NCBI RefSeq assembly: GCF_900087055.1
Contig: NZ_LT575468.1
Span: 3,165,773 to 3,229,772 of the forward strand
Length of the DNA stretch: 64,000 nt
DNA from: Plesiomonas shigelloides
GTDB lineage: Bacteria > Pseudomonadota > Gammaproteobacteria > Enterobacterales > CAMTGL01
Reading direction: 5' to 3'
Positions 27,576-38,488 of this stretch are shown one piece after another (the first letter of the stretch is position 1; every line of letters begins with the position of its first letter). The notes beneath the pieces are model-generated. The model made no database searches. It was not told the origin of the DNA and saw only the letters and a list, made by a program, of their open reading frames with translations. Both the position numbers and the translations under genes were made by a program.

Positions 27576-28229
27576 TTACACACCATATTCTGCGCGATAA
27601 GCCCGCACCGCATCCAGATGGGGGGCTAACTCTGGCTGGCTGGCCACTTGCTCTTCGAGATAGCTAATCAGATCGTTTAAGGTAATGATGGCAATCACCT
27701 GACAGCCATAATCACGCTCCACTTCCTGAATCGCTGACAGCTCGCCTTGGCCGCGCTCCATACGGTTGAGGGCGATCATCACCCCAGCCAGCGATGCCTG
27801 ATTTGCGGCAATGATTTCCATCGACTCACGGATCGCGGTACCGGCGGTGATCACATCATCCACCAGCATGACGCGGCCTTGCAGCGCGCTACCAACCAGA
27901 TTGCCGCCTTCACCGTGGGTTTTGGCCTCTTTGCGGTTAAAGCAATACGGCACATCGCGATCGTAGTGATCGGCCAGCGCCACGGCGGTGGTGGTGGCAA
28001 TCGGAATACCCTTGTACGCCGGGCCAAACAGCAAATCAAACTCGACGCCCGATTCATTCAGTGCCGCCGCATAAAAGCGCCCCAGCTGCGCTAAATCACG
28101 ACCGGTGTTAAACAGCCCAGCGTTGAAGAAGTACGGGCTCTTGCGACCGGACTTGAGGGTAAACTCACCAAAACGCAGTACCTGCTTGCGCAGGGCAAAT
28201 TCAATAAACTCACGCTGATAGGCTTTCAT
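27576..28229 (-). CDS. pyrE: Orotate phosphoribosyltransferase
   Basis: PyrE joins orotate and PRPP to make OMP in pyrimidine synthesis. The 217-residue type I enzyme has the PRPP loop [17 protein letters not shown], the flexible loop [13 protein letters not shown] and [17 protein letters not shown] precedes ATG 28229. It follows rph in the same direction, and an attenuator hairpin directly after the rph stop controls it in E. coli fashion. Here 198 bases lie between the attenuator T tract and the pyrE start. Confidence 0.97.
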   Translation of the reverse strand: MKAYQREFIEFALRKQVLRFGEFTLKSGRKSPYFFNAGLFNTGRDLAQLGRFYAAALNESGVEFDLLFGPAYKGIPIATTTAVALADHYDRDVPYCFNRKEAKTHGEGGNLVGSALQGRVMLVDDVITAGTAIRESMEIIAANQASLAGVMIALNRMERGQGELSAIQEVERDYGCQVIAIITLNDLISYLEEQVASQPELAPHLDAVRAYRAEYGV

Positions 28230-28427
28230 GCTCTTTCCTTGTTACCGGTTACGATGTTGATGTGATGCACGGCCACAGCCGCCTGTCGGCGCTGCGCCTA
28301 ACTAAGTCATTACAAAAGCAATAGTTCATTTCAAAAACAGCTGTCGCGCTGTTTGCTAGATCTAATGCGGCACATCGGCAGTGCCTTGATTTATCCGGCC
28401 GTGATTTATCAGACATAGCAACAGGCG

Positions 28428-28455
28428 AAAAAAAAGCGGCTATCAAGCCGCTTTT
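28428..28455 (-). promoter_or_regulatory. pyrE attenuator (intrinsic terminator after rph)
   Basis: On the minus strand AAAAGCGGCT (28455-28446) pairs with AGCCGCTTTT (28441-28432), then a run of Ts to 28428. The rph stop (28462-28460) is four bases from the stem. In E. coli, coupling of rph translation to transcription at this place makes termination respond to UTP; the geometry here is the same. Confidence 0.8.
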
Positions 28456-28459
28456 CTTA

Positions 28460-29176
28460 TTATTCGCTGAGCGCCGCTTTCTGCGCGGCGATAATGTCGG
28501 CAATGCCGGCCTTGGCCAGCGCCAGCAAGCTGAGCAACTCCTCATGGGAGAATGGTTCGCCCTCGGCGGTGCCTTGCACTTCAATCATGCGGCCATCTTC
28601 CATCATCACCACATTCATATCCGTTTCGGCGGCGGAGTCTTCCACGTACTCCAGATCGCACAGTGCTTCGCCATCCACGATGCCCACTGACACCGCAGCC
28701 ACCATCCCTTTCATTGGATTAGCTTTCAGCGCGCCTTTAGCCACCAGCGCGTTCAACGCATCGGCCAGAGCCACACAAGCACCAGAAATCGAGGCGGTGC
28801 GGGTGCCACCGTCAGCTTGGATCACATCGCAATCCAGAGTGATGGTGTATTCACCGAGCGCGGTCAGGTCTACCGCCGCACGCAATGCGCGCGCAATCAG
28901 ACGCTGGATTTCCATGGTACGGCCGCTTTGCTTGCCTTTGGCCGCTTCACGCTGGTTACGGGTGTGGGTCGAACGTGGCAGCATGCCGTACTCGGCGGTG
29001 ACCCAGCCCTGTCCTTTGCCTTTGAGGAAACGAGGGACGCCTTCTTCCACGGTCGCGGTGCACAGCACTTTCGTTTCACCGAACTCCACCAGCACCGAAC
29101 CTTCGGCATGTTTGGTGAAATTGCGGGTCAGGGTAATCGGTCGAACCTGCGAAGCCAGTCGGTTTGCCGGGCGCAT
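28460..29176 (-). CDS. rph: Ribonuclease PH
   Basis: RNase PH is a phosphorolytic 3'-5' exoribonuclease that trims tRNA 3' ends. The 238-residue protein is complete, including the C-terminal LLALAKAGI segment lost by the frameshift in E. coli K-12. [38 protein letters not shown] and [17 protein letters not shown] are the expected RNase PH blocks. AAGGAGGACGCG precedes ATG 29176. Its translation probably drives pyrE antitermination. Confidence 0.97.
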   Translation of the reverse strand: MRPANRLASQVRPITLTRNFTKHAEGSVLVEFGETKVLCTATVEEGVPRFLKGKGQGWVTAEYGMLPRSTHTRNQREAAKGKQSGRTMEIQRLIARALRAAVDLTALGEYTITLDCDVIQADGGTRTASISGACVALADALNALVAKGALKANPMKGMVAAVSVGIVDGEALCDLEYVEDSAAETDMNVVMMEDGRMIEVQGTAEGEPFSHEELLSLLALAKAGIADIIAAQKAALSE

Positions 29177-29342
29177 CGCGTCCTCCTTAATCGGGAATCA
29201 GGTATCAGGGGAAATCGTTTGACCGCGCATTATACGGATTTGTGGCGCCGATGCCTAATCCCGCGCGGAGATTGGCACTGACGCCTTAGAGCCACTGGGT
29301 TATAATCGCCTGACATTCATTTTGATGACGAGATACACGCGC

Positions 29343-30206
29343 ATGATCCGTAGTATGACAGCCTTCGCTCGCAACGAAGTTAAAGGCGACTGGGGCACCG
29401 CCGCCTGGGAGATCCGTTCCGTAAACCAGCGCTATCTGGAAACTTACCTGCGCCTGCCGGAGCAGTTTCGTTCTCTGGAGCCGGTACTGCGTGAGCGTAT
29501 CCGTCAGCGTTTGACCCGCGGGAAAGTAGAGTGCGCGTTGCGCTTTGATGCCAACCCGGCCGCACAAAGCACCCTGACCATTAATGAAGAACTGGCGCGT
29601 CAGCTGATGGCCGCCGCAAAGTGGGTACAGCAAACCAGCGGTGAAGGCACCATCAATCCTCTGGAAGTGCTGCGCTGGCCGGGTGTTATGGCCGCCGCCG
29701 AACAAGATCTGGATGCGATTTCTGCCGCCCTAATGGCCGGTTTTGAACAAGCGATGGATGAGTTCGTGGCCGCCCGTGAACGTGAAGGTAGCGCACTCAA
29801 AGCACTGATTGAGCAGCGTCTGGATGGCGTCAGCGCCCAAGTGGCGATCGTGCGTAGTCACATGCCAGATGTGCTGCAGTGGCAGCGTGAGCGTCTGCAA
29901 AGCAAGATGGAAGATGCGCAAGTGCAGGCCGACAACAACCGTCTGGAGCAAGAGCTGGTACTGCTGGCCCAGCGTCTGGATGTGGCCGAAGAACTCGACC
30001 GCCTCGAAGCACACGTGAAAGAAACCCGCGCGATTTTGAAAAAGAACGAAGCCGTGGGCCGTCGTCTGGACTTCATGATGCAAGAGTTCAACCGCGAAGC
30101 GAACACCTTGGGTTCAAAATCCATCAATGCTGAAATCACCGGTTGCAGCGTCGAGCTGAAAGTGCTGATTGAGCAGATGCGTGAGCAAATTCAGAATATC
30201 GAATAA
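29343..30206 (+). CDS. yicC: YicC-family endoribonuclease
   Basis: YicC-family proteins (YicC N-terminal plus DUF1732 C-terminal domains) act as RNA-cleaving or RNA-decay factors in recent work; earlier they were known only as stress-induced proteins. ATG 29343 gives 287 residues, equal to E. coli. It begins MIRSMTAFAR, contains WEIRSVNQRYLE and ends with the conserved DFMMQEFNREANTLGSKS segment, so both domains are complete. It is divergent from rph, as in E. coli. Confidence 0.94.
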   Translation: MIRSMTAFARNEVKGDWGTAAWEIRSVNQRYLETYLRLPEQFRSLEPVLRERIRQRLTRGKVECALRFDANPAAQSTLTINEELARQLMAAAKWVQQTSGEGTINPLEVLRWPGVMAAAEQDLDAISAALMAGFEQAMDEFVAAREREGSALKALIEQRLDGVSAQVAIVRSHMPDVLQWQRERLQSKMEDAQVQADNNRLEQELVLLAQRLDVAEELDRLEAHVKETRAILKKNEAVGRRLDFMMQEFNREANTLGSKSINAEITGCSVELKVLIEQMREQIQNIE

Positions 30207-30230
30207 GCCAAGCTGTTTTGATATACCCCA

Positions 30231-30257
30231 AAAAAGCGCCAGTAACGGCGCTTTTTT
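30231..30257 (+). terminator. Intrinsic terminator after yicC
   Basis: AGCGCC (30235-30240) pairs with GGCGCT (30247-30252), extended by A/T pairs, with six Ts ending at 30257. Confidence 0.85.
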
Positions 30258-30715
30258 ATTTCCCGTAAGACAACCTATTCATCATCGCCCCCATTCATAA
30301 TCCCCCCAAATAGTGCGCCGATAAAACGCAATAAACGTGAGCAAAAATCAACACTAAAATCTAAGCCAAAACCGCATTTTGACCGCCCGTTTTTTAAAAC
30401 ATTCCCACCCGAGAACATTAATTTTTCTGGCCTCATTCTGCCGGCTATTGAGTTGTAAATTTTGCCGCTACGCCGGAAACACCTTTAATGCAGCAGCACT
30501 GCATAGCCCCAACTTGATAAATAAAGCACTTGGTAAACAGCGTGAGCTAATTAGGCTATTCATCCTGCATAAATCCGAAAATGCGAGCCATTATCAGTCA
30601 AATATCGACATGCAGGGTTACAGTCCGACATCAATATTCGCGTGCAGCTAAGCAACCGAGCGCATACATTCTCGCCGTTGCCAACACCGAGCGATCGCCG
30701 TGTTCGCAACCTCGC
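30258..30715. other. AT-rich intergenic stretch
   Basis: This 458-bp stretch has no gene I can support. A 90-codon open frame (30379-30651) has no ribosome binding site and no family character. No tRNA or sRNA terminator is evident within it. Confidence 0.5.
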
Positions 30716-30743
30716 AAGAAGACGTAAAAGTAAGAAGACGTAA
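30716..30743 (+). repeat. 12-bp direct repeat upstream of the Asr-like gene
   Basis: AAGAAGACGTAA occurs at 30716-30727 and again at 30732-30743 (16-bp period), about 50 bp upstream of ATG 30791. It could be a direct-repeat site for a response regulator. E. coli asr is activated by RstA and PhoB, but this repeat fits neither consensus. Confidence 0.6.
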
Positions 30744-30790
30744 GAAGAGCAGTTTTATTTAACAATAATATTTCGCATAAGGCTTCAAAG

Positions 30791-30994
30791 ATGAAAAAGA
30801 TTTACTTAACCGCCGTTGCCGCCGTATTTAGTCTGTCTTCCGCCATGAGCTTTGCCGCCACTGGCTCAGAGAAAATGCCAGAAAAAGCACCAGCCCATAC
30901 GACACATCACAGCGCGGTGGTAAAACACCACAAAACCGCCACGCATAAAAAAGTGCATCAAGCCAAACTGAATACCGTCGAGGCCAAAAAATAA
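30791..30994 (+). CDS. Small periplasmic His/Lys-rich protein, acid-shock (Asr)-like
   Basis: The 67-residue product has a clear Sec signal peptide (MKKIYLTAVAAVFSLSSAMSFA) and a mature part of 45 residues rich in Lys, His, Ala and Thr (for example HTTHHSAVVKHHKTATHKK). This resembles the acid-shock protein Asr in composition and layout, though it is much shorter than the 102 aa of E. coli Asr and lacks its repeats. A role as a basic periplasmic stress protein is inferred. It stands alone, with AT-rich DNA upstream. Confidence 0.7.
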   Translation: MKKIYLTAVAAVFSLSSAMSFAATGSEKMPEKAPAHTTHHSAVVKHHKTATHKKVHQAKLNTVEAKK

Positions 30995-31161
30995 GCCTCG
31001 TGGCTCACGGGATAATTTGACGCCCTGACCTCTTGTTGATAGCACACACTAAGAACGTTAATAAGGCGACTCTCATCATTATTACTATCATGTAGTGATG
31101 TCATGTAGAGTCACCTTTTAACTGCGCTAAGCGCCTCATGAAATACAAGCCATGACGGCAT

Positions 31162-32034
31162 TTAGAACATAGCCGCAAATGATACTTCAATGGCCTTAAT
31201 GACCGCCCTAACCCGCGCGGCATGCTGCACATCTCGATGCATCACTAACCACACCTCATAAGGCTTTTGTAACTGTCTTTCTGGCCAAACGCGCACCAAA
31301 CCGACTTGCTCAGCCAGCGGTACCGCAATTTCACCTAGCCCCAATCCCGTCATCAGCGCGTGACGCAGCATTAAGCTGGTATTAACGCCAGCGGCAATTT
31401 TCGCCCCATCCGCCGGTTCATCAAGCATCGTTAGCGTGCGAGAATTCTGCCAATGTGGCTCGTAAACCACCAGCGAATGGCCCGCAAAACCATTGCCTTG
31501 CTCAGGCATTCCTTGGCGGGCCAAATACTCGGCCGAGGCATACAAGCCTATCGGCCAAGAGGCCAGTTTACGAATGATCAGATCGGGATTGGTTGGTTTC
31601 ACCGAGCGGATTGCAATATCAGCCTCACGCAAGGTCAGATTGGCCACCTGTGTCGAAGTATTGAGGATCACCCGGATATCTGGATGATGCCGATGTAACT
31701 CACGCAGCGCAGACAGTAAAAAATCGATACCGAGCGTATCGGTGGTCGCAACATTCACCTCCCCCACCAACCGGTTATCCACCCCTTGAGCGGCTCGGAC
31801 AAAATCCATAGCCGCCAACTCCATCTGCTCGGCACTGGCTAATACCGTCTCTCCCACAGGGGTCAACACATAGCCTTGCGAGGTGCGCAAAAACAATGTG
31901 GCCGCCAATCCATGCTCCATCGCCGCAATACGCCGACCTATCGTCGCTTGATCAACCCCCACGACACGCGCCGCAGCGCGCAAACTCCTTTCACGATATA
32001 GCGCCAAAAAAATCTTGGCATCATCCCAATTCAT
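31162..32034 (-). CDS. LysR-family transcriptional regulator
   Basis: This 290-residue LTTR has an N-terminal winged helix-turn-helix (DAKIFLALYRERSLRAAARVVGVDQATIGRRIAAME) and a periplasmic-binding-protein-like effector domain. The HTH is of the YafC/DsdC-like group where the family Ser-x-Pro is replaced by DQATIGRR. GAGGAG precedes ATG 32034. It is divergent from the quinone-oxidoreductase gene, the classical LTTR target arrangement. The inducer is unknown. Confidence 0.92.
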   Translation of the reverse strand: MNWDDAKIFLALYRERSLRAAARVVGVDQATIGRRIAAMEHGLAATLFLRTSQGYVLTPVGETVLASAEQMELAAMDFVRAAQGVDNRLVGEVNVATTDTLGIDFLLSALRELHRHHPDIRVILNTSTQVANLTLREADIAIRSVKPTNPDLIIRKLASWPIGLYASAEYLARQGMPEQGNGFAGHSLVVYEPHWQNSRTLTMLDEPADGAKIAAGVNTSLMLRHALMTGLGLGEIAVPLAEQVGLVRVWPERQLQKPYEVWLVMHRDVQHAARVRAVIKAIEVSFAAMF

Positions 32035-32051
32035 TACATCTCCTCGTCAAG

Positions 32052-32065
32052 ATGCATTTTTGCAT
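32052..32065. promoter_or_regulatory. Dyad in the LysR-oxidoreductase spacer, candidate operator
   Basis: ATGCA (32052-32056) and TGCAT (32061-32065) flank TTTT, in the 134-bp spacer between the LysR gene and the oxidoreductase gene. The symmetry and place suit an LTTR site, but the T-N11-A rule is only loosely met. Confidence 0.35.
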
Positions 32066-32168
32066 TATCGGTTAGGGCTAATACTGCGTTTATTCATCGG
32101 TAGTTTCTACTATCGTCGTCTACCAACGAGATCCCGTTACCGCGGTCGAATTACTATCGGAGCCCACT

Positions 32169-33245
32169 ATGTACCCACAATCGCATCCACAATCTTTTAC
32201 TCTTCCCGCCACGATGTACGCCGTAGAAATTACCCAGCCGGGCGGACCTGATGTCTTGCAATTAACCACTCGCCCGACACCACAGCCCAAAAGTGATGAA
32301 GTGTTGATTCGCCATTATGCTGCGGGGATCAATGGTCCTGATGCTATGCAACGCAAAGGGTTGTATCCGGCACCGGCCGGCGTCACCGATATTCCAGGAT
32401 TAGAGGTATCTGGGATCATCGTGGCCAAAGGTGATCGCGTCTCTCATCTCAATATCGGAGATAAGGTCGCGGCGCTGATCCCAGGCGGTGGATATGCACA
32501 ATACAGTGTTGCCCACGAAAGCAATACGATGCCGCTTCCTGCTGGAATGAGCTTTGTCGATGCCGCCGCATTACCTGAAACATTGATGACCGTATGGACC
32601 AATATGTTTGAACGGGGTCAATTTAAACCCGGTGATACCATTTTGATTCATGGTGGTGCGTCAGGCATTGGCACTACAGCGACCATGCTCGCTAAAGCTT
32701 TTGGTGCGGCCAAAATCATTACCACGGTGGGTTCACCGGAAAACAGAGATGCCAGCCTAAAGCTCGGTGCCGATGTCGCCATACTTTATAAAGAAGAGGA
32801 CTTCGTTGAGGCCGTACTCCATGCCACTGATGGCCATGGGGCCGACATCATTCTCGATATTATTGGAGGTGATTATGTTGCGCGTAACTATGCCGCTGCC
32901 GCCATGCATGGGCGTATCATCCAAATCGGCATCGTAGCGGGCGCCGCTCGCCAACTCGATCTGTTCCCGTTACTGCAAAAAAGGCTTACCCATACAGGTT
33001 CAACGCTGCGCTCTCGTACTCCACAAGAAAAAGCGGCACTGATTGCGCAATTAAAACAACACGTATGGCCACTGCTCGAAAGTGGACAAGTTAAACCACA
33101 AATTTATCAGACCTTCCCTCTGCATGAGGCGGCGGCCGCGCATCAATTGCTCGACTCAGGGCGTCATTTTGGCAAGATCGTCTTCGACTTTGGATCTCTT
33201 ACAGATCACACGTCACTACCGTGCACCGATAAAGCCATATGCTAA
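32169..33245 (+). CDS. NAD(P)H quinone oxidoreductase, PIG3 / zinc-independent MDR family
   Basis: This 358-residue medium-chain reductase has an N-terminal GroES-like domain and a Rossmann fold with ILIHGGASGIGTTATMLAKAFGA. The structural and catalytic zinc Cys residues of alcohol dehydrogenases are absent. The AAGINGPDAMQRKGLYPAP segment is typical of the PIG3 (TIGR02824-type) quinone oxidoreductases. The probable role is NADPH-dependent reduction of quinones or reactive carbonyls. GGAG precedes ATG 32169, and ATG 32214 is the conserved-core alternative without an SD. The last 25 residues go beyond the usual end (KIVFDF). It is divergent from its likely LysR regulator. Confidence 0.88.
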   Translation: MYPQSHPQSFTLPATMYAVEITQPGGPDVLQLTTRPTPQPKSDEVLIRHYAAGINGPDAMQRKGLYPAPAGVTDIPGLEVSGIIVAKGDRVSHLNIGDKVAALIPGGGYAQYSVAHESNTMPLPAGMSFVDAAALPETLMTVWTNMFERGQFKPGDTILIHGGASGIGTTATMLAKAFGAAKIITTVGSPENRDASLKLGADVAILYKEEDFVEAVLHATDGHGADIILDIIGGDYVARNYAAAAMHGRIIQIGIVAGAARQLDLFPLLQKRLTHTGSTLRSRTPQEKAALIAQLKQHVWPLLESGQVKPQIYQTFPLHEAAAAHQLLDSGRHFGKIVFDFGSLTDHTSLPCTDKAIC

Positions 33246-33269
33246 AAAAAGCCCCGCCGGGTGGCGGGG
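33244..33269 (-). terminator. Intrinsic terminator for the 6-phospho-beta-glucosidase gene
   Basis: On the minus strand CCCCGCC (33269-33263) pairs with GGCGGGG (33258-33252), followed by C and seven Ts (33250-33244). It lies just beyond the stop of the convergent oxidoreductase gene. Confidence 0.8.
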
Positions 33270-33349
33270 AAAAATAGCCTGTTGAATCAGGCCACATACT
33301 CATTGGTAGAGATCATGCTCATGGGCCGACTGCGCTGCGTGAATAGGGG

Positions 33350-34801
<1,452 letters not shown>

Positions 34802-34932
34802 TCAAAAGCTCCTTGTCACAGTGCGGTCACAGTACAGATCGTGCTTGGCAATAAGCATCGCCCAGACCTACAATTCCGTCCAATGACATTTAATCTGCTT
34901 TTTCATTCCACAGAGGAATGATGGGGGAAGCT

Positions 34933-35799
34933 ATGGAACTGCGCGATCTGCGAGCCTTTGTCACCTTAAGCGATGTCCTGCATTTCAGTCAGGCAGCCGA
35001 ACGGCTGCACATTACCCAATCGGCGCTCAGCAAGCAGATTAAACGGCTGGAGCAAGCGCTCGGCGGCGCATTACTGGCCCGCAGTGCCGGCGCTACCACG
35101 CTTACCCCACTTGGACGGGCATTGCTGGATGAAGCGCGCGACATCGTGCGCCGCAGTGAGCAATTACCGCTGACTGCCCAAGATGTGCTGGCCGGCAACC
35201 GTGGCCTGCTGCGAGTCGGCTTTGGTGTGGCGACCAATCGTCTGGTACCGGCGGCGGTGGCGCGCTTTCGCCGTGAGCGGCCACTGGTTAATATTGAACT
35301 GCACGATCTGTCCACCCATCACCAAATCTTAGCCTTAAGCGAAAATCGTCTCGATCTGGGGTTTTGTCGTCTACCCGCCCCACGCGGATGGTATGCTATG
35401 CCGGTGGTGCAAGCCAACTTTGTGGCCGTACTGCCGGCTGACTACCCGCCCGTCCACGCCTTAGATGAGTTGGCCGCCTACCCGCTAGCGATGTTACGCC
35501 GCGATCGCGCGCCTTCTTTTTACGACAACTTGATGCACTATTTGGCGCAAAGCGGGCTACGTTTTCAGCGCCTGCATTATTTGAATGATTTTGCGGCCGG
35601 AATTGCCACCGCCGCCGCCGGGATTGCATGGACTATTTTGCCCTCGTCCACCTTGGTCGATCATCCGGCGGTGCGGGTATTGCCCCTGACCGAGCCCGCG
35701 GCGTGCTGGACAATCGGACTCGTCTGCCCAGCCGCGCCGACCACGCCACTGCTGCAAGAATTTTGCCGCACGGTGGCCGAGTTCAGTGAGATCCGCTAA
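34933..35799 (+). CDS. LysR-family transcriptional regulator
   Basis: This LTTR has 288 residues from ATG 34933, which has GGGGGAAG upstream; the ATG at 34918-34923 is less likely. The N-terminal helix-turn-helix is ELRDLRAFVTLSDVLHFSQAAERLHITQSALSKQIKRLE, with the full LTTR consensus. The effector domain follows, with LDLGFCRLP. It is divergent from the 6-phospho-beta-glucosidase gene with a 131-bp spacer, so that gene is its likely target. The inducer is unknown. Confidence 0.92.
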   Translation: MELRDLRAFVTLSDVLHFSQAAERLHITQSALSKQIKRLEQALGGALLARSAGATTLTPLGRALLDEARDIVRRSEQLPLTAQDVLAGNRGLLRVGFGVATNRLVPAAVARFRRERPLVNIELHDLSTHHQILALSENRLDLGFCRLPAPRGWYAMPVVQANFVAVLPADYPPVHALDELAAYPLAMLRRDRAPSFYDNLMHYLAQSGLRFQRLHYLNDFAAGIATAAAGIAWTILPSSTLVDHPAVRVLPLTEPAACWTIGLVCPAAPTTPLLQEFCRTVAEFSEIR

Positions 35800-35896
35800 C
35801 CCATCGCCCCTCAACGTGGCGCGTACCCAAGCCAGTGTGATGCATCCCGCAGCTTGCACTCGACGCGCCCAATTAACCGCACGAAATGTCGCTTAA

Positions 35897-35925
35897 TTTC
35901 ACAGAATTTACATTCTGGCTATGAT
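35897..35925 (+). promoter_or_regulatory. Candidate sigma70 promoter of the chemoreceptor gene
   Basis: TTTCAC (35897-35902), 17 bp, TATGAT (35920-35925), about 120 bp upstream of ATG 36045. A flagellar sigma28 promoter was looked for and not found. Confidence 0.4.
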
Positions 35926-36044
35926 AAGCACGACTCGGTCACAAAATAGAACATTGCGCTTTCAGATTTCGCCTGCGACGCCGCTAGCCAAGATGATCAG
36001 TAATCCGTCCGCGCCGTATGCAGGAGCAATCAGGAAGCACGCCT

Positions 36045-37928
36045 ATGAAGACGCTATCACTCAAACACAAAATTCTCCTTTCGGTCACTCTGGCACTGAC
36101 GCTGGTGATCGCCTTGTTATCTTGGCGCAGCTACTCGGCGCAAAAAGCCATTTTGTTGCAAGATGCGCAAGAACAAACCGAGCGTCTGGGCATTCAGCAA
36201 GCGGAGCGCATTCGCGATTGGCTGTCAGCGCGACGTGATGTAATTCAGGCCATGGCCGGTAAAATCTCCGCCCAACCCCTGACGGTACTGCAACAAGCTC
36301 AAAACTCCGGTCGCTTCCAGCTGACCTATTTTGGTCAAGCCGATGGCGTGATGCACGATGCCGACCCGACAATCGATCGCAGTCAGTACGATCCGCGCTC
36401 GCGTCCGTGGTATCAGGAAGCCAGCCAACAGGGCAAGATGATCACCACCAAACCCTATCTGGGCGTAGCGGCAGAAGGCACTATTTTGACCATTGCCCAG
36501 CCGGTTAACACTGGCCTTGTCAGTGGGGTCGTGGGCGGCGATCTGGCGATTAACACGATCGTGGAAGATATCAGCAAGATGGTGCTGCCCGCCGACGGTT
36601 TTGCCATTTTGATGCACAAAGACGGTACGGTGATCGCGTATAAAGATGCGGCCAAGGCGATGCGCTCCGCTTCGGAAATCGATAACGATCTGAACAACCA
36701 AACCATCGAACAGAGCAAAAACGGCCATACCCTGACGCCGCTGTATTTCGAGCAAGAGCAGCGCGACAAGCTGGTGTGGGCTACCAACATTCCCGATACC
36801 GATTGGGAGCTGGTGTTGGTGCTGGATAAAGACACGCTGGAAGCACCGCTGCAAAACCTGCTGTTGACCCAACTGGGGCTGGCACTGCTGGTGTTGGTCG
36901 GCAGCATCGGGGCTATCTCGTACCTGATTGGCGTGCTGCTCGGCCCACTGGGTAACGTGGCGCGCGCGCTGGCACGCATTGCCGACGGTAACGGCGACCT
37001 GACCCAACGCATTGTGGTTAACACTCAAGATGAAGTCGGCCAACTGGCAGACAGCTTCAACCGCTTTGTCGGCAGTCAACATCAACTGATCACCCATATC
37101 CGCGCCTTGGCCACCGAATTGAACGCCGATGCCGAGCGTAGCTTGGTCATCAACCAAGAAGCGGTCAGCGAATTACAGCGCCAGCAGCAAGACGTCACCA
37201 TGGTCGCCACCGCCGTGACCGAAATGGCCAGCGCCACCCAAGAGATTGCCAACAGCGCCGAGCAAACGGCTACCGCCGCTCAGCAATCCACCGCCAGCAG
37301 CGAGCAAGGCAAAGTGCTGGTGAATAAGACCCGTCAGTCCATCAATAATCTGGCCGATGAAGTCAGCGAAGCCACCGAAGTGATCGGCGCGCTGAGTCAG
37401 CATGCGCAGGCGATTTCCGGTATTTTGTCCACCATTCAGGGCATTGCCGAGCAAACCAACCTGCTGGCACTGAACGCGGCGATTGAAGCGGCGCGCGCCG
37501 GAGAGCAAGGGCGCGGTTTTGCGGTGGTAGCTGACGAAGTACGGGTATTGTCACGCCGTACCCAAGACTCCACGCAGGAGATCCACTCCACCATCGATAC
37601 CCTGCAGCAAACCACCGCCCGCGCGGTGAGTCTGATGCAAACCAGTCAGGCGCTGGCCGGTAACAGTGTGGAGGATGCCGATGCCGCGGCGCGAGCGTTG
37701 GAAGAGATCACTCATGCCGTAGCGCTGATTTCCGATATGGCCAGTCAGATTGCCACCGCCGCCGAGGAGCAAACCCAAGTGACGGGGGAAATCACCCAGA
37801 ACACCACCGCGATCAAAGATGTAACCGACGAGATCACCGCCGCGGCCATGCGCGATCTGGATCAGGCGCAAGCCCTGAAAGGTCGCGCCAGCAATCTGAG
37901 CCAGCAAGTATCGACCTTTATTTTATAA
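36045..37928 (+). CDS. Methyl-accepting chemotaxis protein with dCache ligand domain
   Basis: This 627-residue chemoreceptor starts at ATG 36045 with AGGAAG upstream. It has TM1 at about 8-27, a periplasmic dCache domain to about 270, TM2 at about 276-298, a HAMP domain, and a signalling domain with the hairpin tip [20 protein letters not shown] near 468-487. In the membrane-distal module, Tyr115, Arg120, Trp122, Tyr123, Tyr138 and Asp166 match the published amino-acid-binding dCache_1 motif seen in P. aeruginosa PctA. The ligand is therefore probably an amino acid. There is no C-terminal NWETF CheR/CheB docking pentapeptide. It stands alone, without other che genes. Confidence 0.93.
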   Translation: MKTLSLKHKILLSVTLALTLVIALLSWRSYSAQKAILLQDAQEQTERLGIQQAERIRDWLSARRDVIQAMAGKISAQPLTVLQQAQNSGRFQLTYFGQADGVMHDADPTIDRSQYDPRSRPWYQEASQQGKMITTKPYLGVAAEGTILTIAQPVNTGLVSGVVGGDLAINTIVEDISKMVLPADGFAILMHKDGTVIAYKDAAKAMRSASEIDNDLNNQTIEQSKNGHTLTPLYFEQEQRDKLVWATNIPDTDWELVLVLDKDTLEAPLQNLLLTQLGLALLVLVGSIGAISYLIGVLLGPLGNVARALARIADGNGDLTQRIVVNTQDEVGQLADSFNRFVGSQHQLITHIRALATELNADAERSLVINQEAVSELQRQQQDVTMVATAVTEMASATQEIANSAEQTATAAQQSTASSEQGKVLVNKTRQSINNLADEVSEATEVIGALSQHAQAISGILSTIQGIAEQTNLLALNAAIEAARAGEQGRGFAVVADEVRVLSRRTQDSTQEIHSTIDTLQQTTARAVSLMQTSQALAGNSVEDADAAARALEEITHAVALISDMASQIATAAEEQTQVTGEITQNTTAIKDVTDEITAAAMRDLDQAQALKGRASNLSQQVSTFIL

Positions 37929-38488
37929 CGGTCATTTTATAGCGGTTATTTTATAACTGTTGTTATCACTGCTTTTTATCGCCAGAACTTGGCTCTATTA
38001 GCGGCATAAATCAGGGCGACACCAGTCGCCCTGATTTATTTTCTTTTGGCAGAACTCAAATGCCGCCTTGATATTCAACTTTATTCTTATCGCCGCAGAA
38101 CATATCCGATATAACACATCCGAAAATAACCTAACCCCTATTTTTAGGGTTAGCCTACTTTTAATAACCCACCGACCAAACCACGCAGACAAAAAATAAA
38201 TTTACCGCCAAGCATTTAATAAAATAGTGCCGAATAATTAATGAGTTAAATAATTATTGGTGTGATAAATGGCCTTGTTTTTGTTAGCGCACCTGTAACC
38301 AATGGTATCTAACTACGCCAAACCAATAAAAACAGAAACTGACTTTTTCATTCATCCCGCATTCAGAAAATTGGCGTTATGATTCATTCCATCGTTAAGC
38401 AACACCTATCGTTATGACGGATACCGCGTATCCCGCTCACTGAATTGTTAGCTTAACTTAATTGGCTTAACCATCTACCGAGGTCGTT
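37929..38488. other. AT-rich intergenic region between the chemoreceptor and ygiW-like genes
   Basis: This 560-bp region contains the terminator at 38008-38041 and a second hairpin (CTAACCC at 38131-38137 with GGGTTAG at 38147-38153). Otherwise I see no gene. A 64-codon minus-strand frame across the terminator (37998-38192) is not supported. Confidence 0.5.
38008..38041 (+). terminator. Intrinsic terminator after the chemoreceptor gene
   Basis: AAATCAGGGCGAC (38008-38020) pairs perfectly with GTCGCCCTGATTT (38025-38037) around loop ACCA; a T-rich tract continues. Its A/T flanks would also allow termination on the other strand. Confidence 0.85.

Noticed and set aside
30379-30651. 90-codon + strand frame in the gap after yicC
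   Set aside because: No ribosome binding site, no family character and a Cys/Leu-rich start; it is likely chance in AT-rich DNA.
36225-37157. 310-codon minus-strand frame opposite the chemoreceptor
   Set aside because: It is antisense to a recognisable MCP with a full domain set and gives Gln/His-rich sequence typical of shadow frames.
37998-38192. 64-codon minus-strand frame downstream of the chemoreceptor
   Set aside because: It runs through a perfect intrinsic terminator stem and lacks a ribosome binding site.
38452-38470. QseB/PmrA-type CTTAA repeats upstream of the ygiW-like gene
   Set aside because: Three CTTAA motifs occur at 38452, 38457 and 38466, but the spacings (5 and 9) do not fit the 11-bp period of known QseB/PmrA sites, and such motifs are common in AT-rich DNA.
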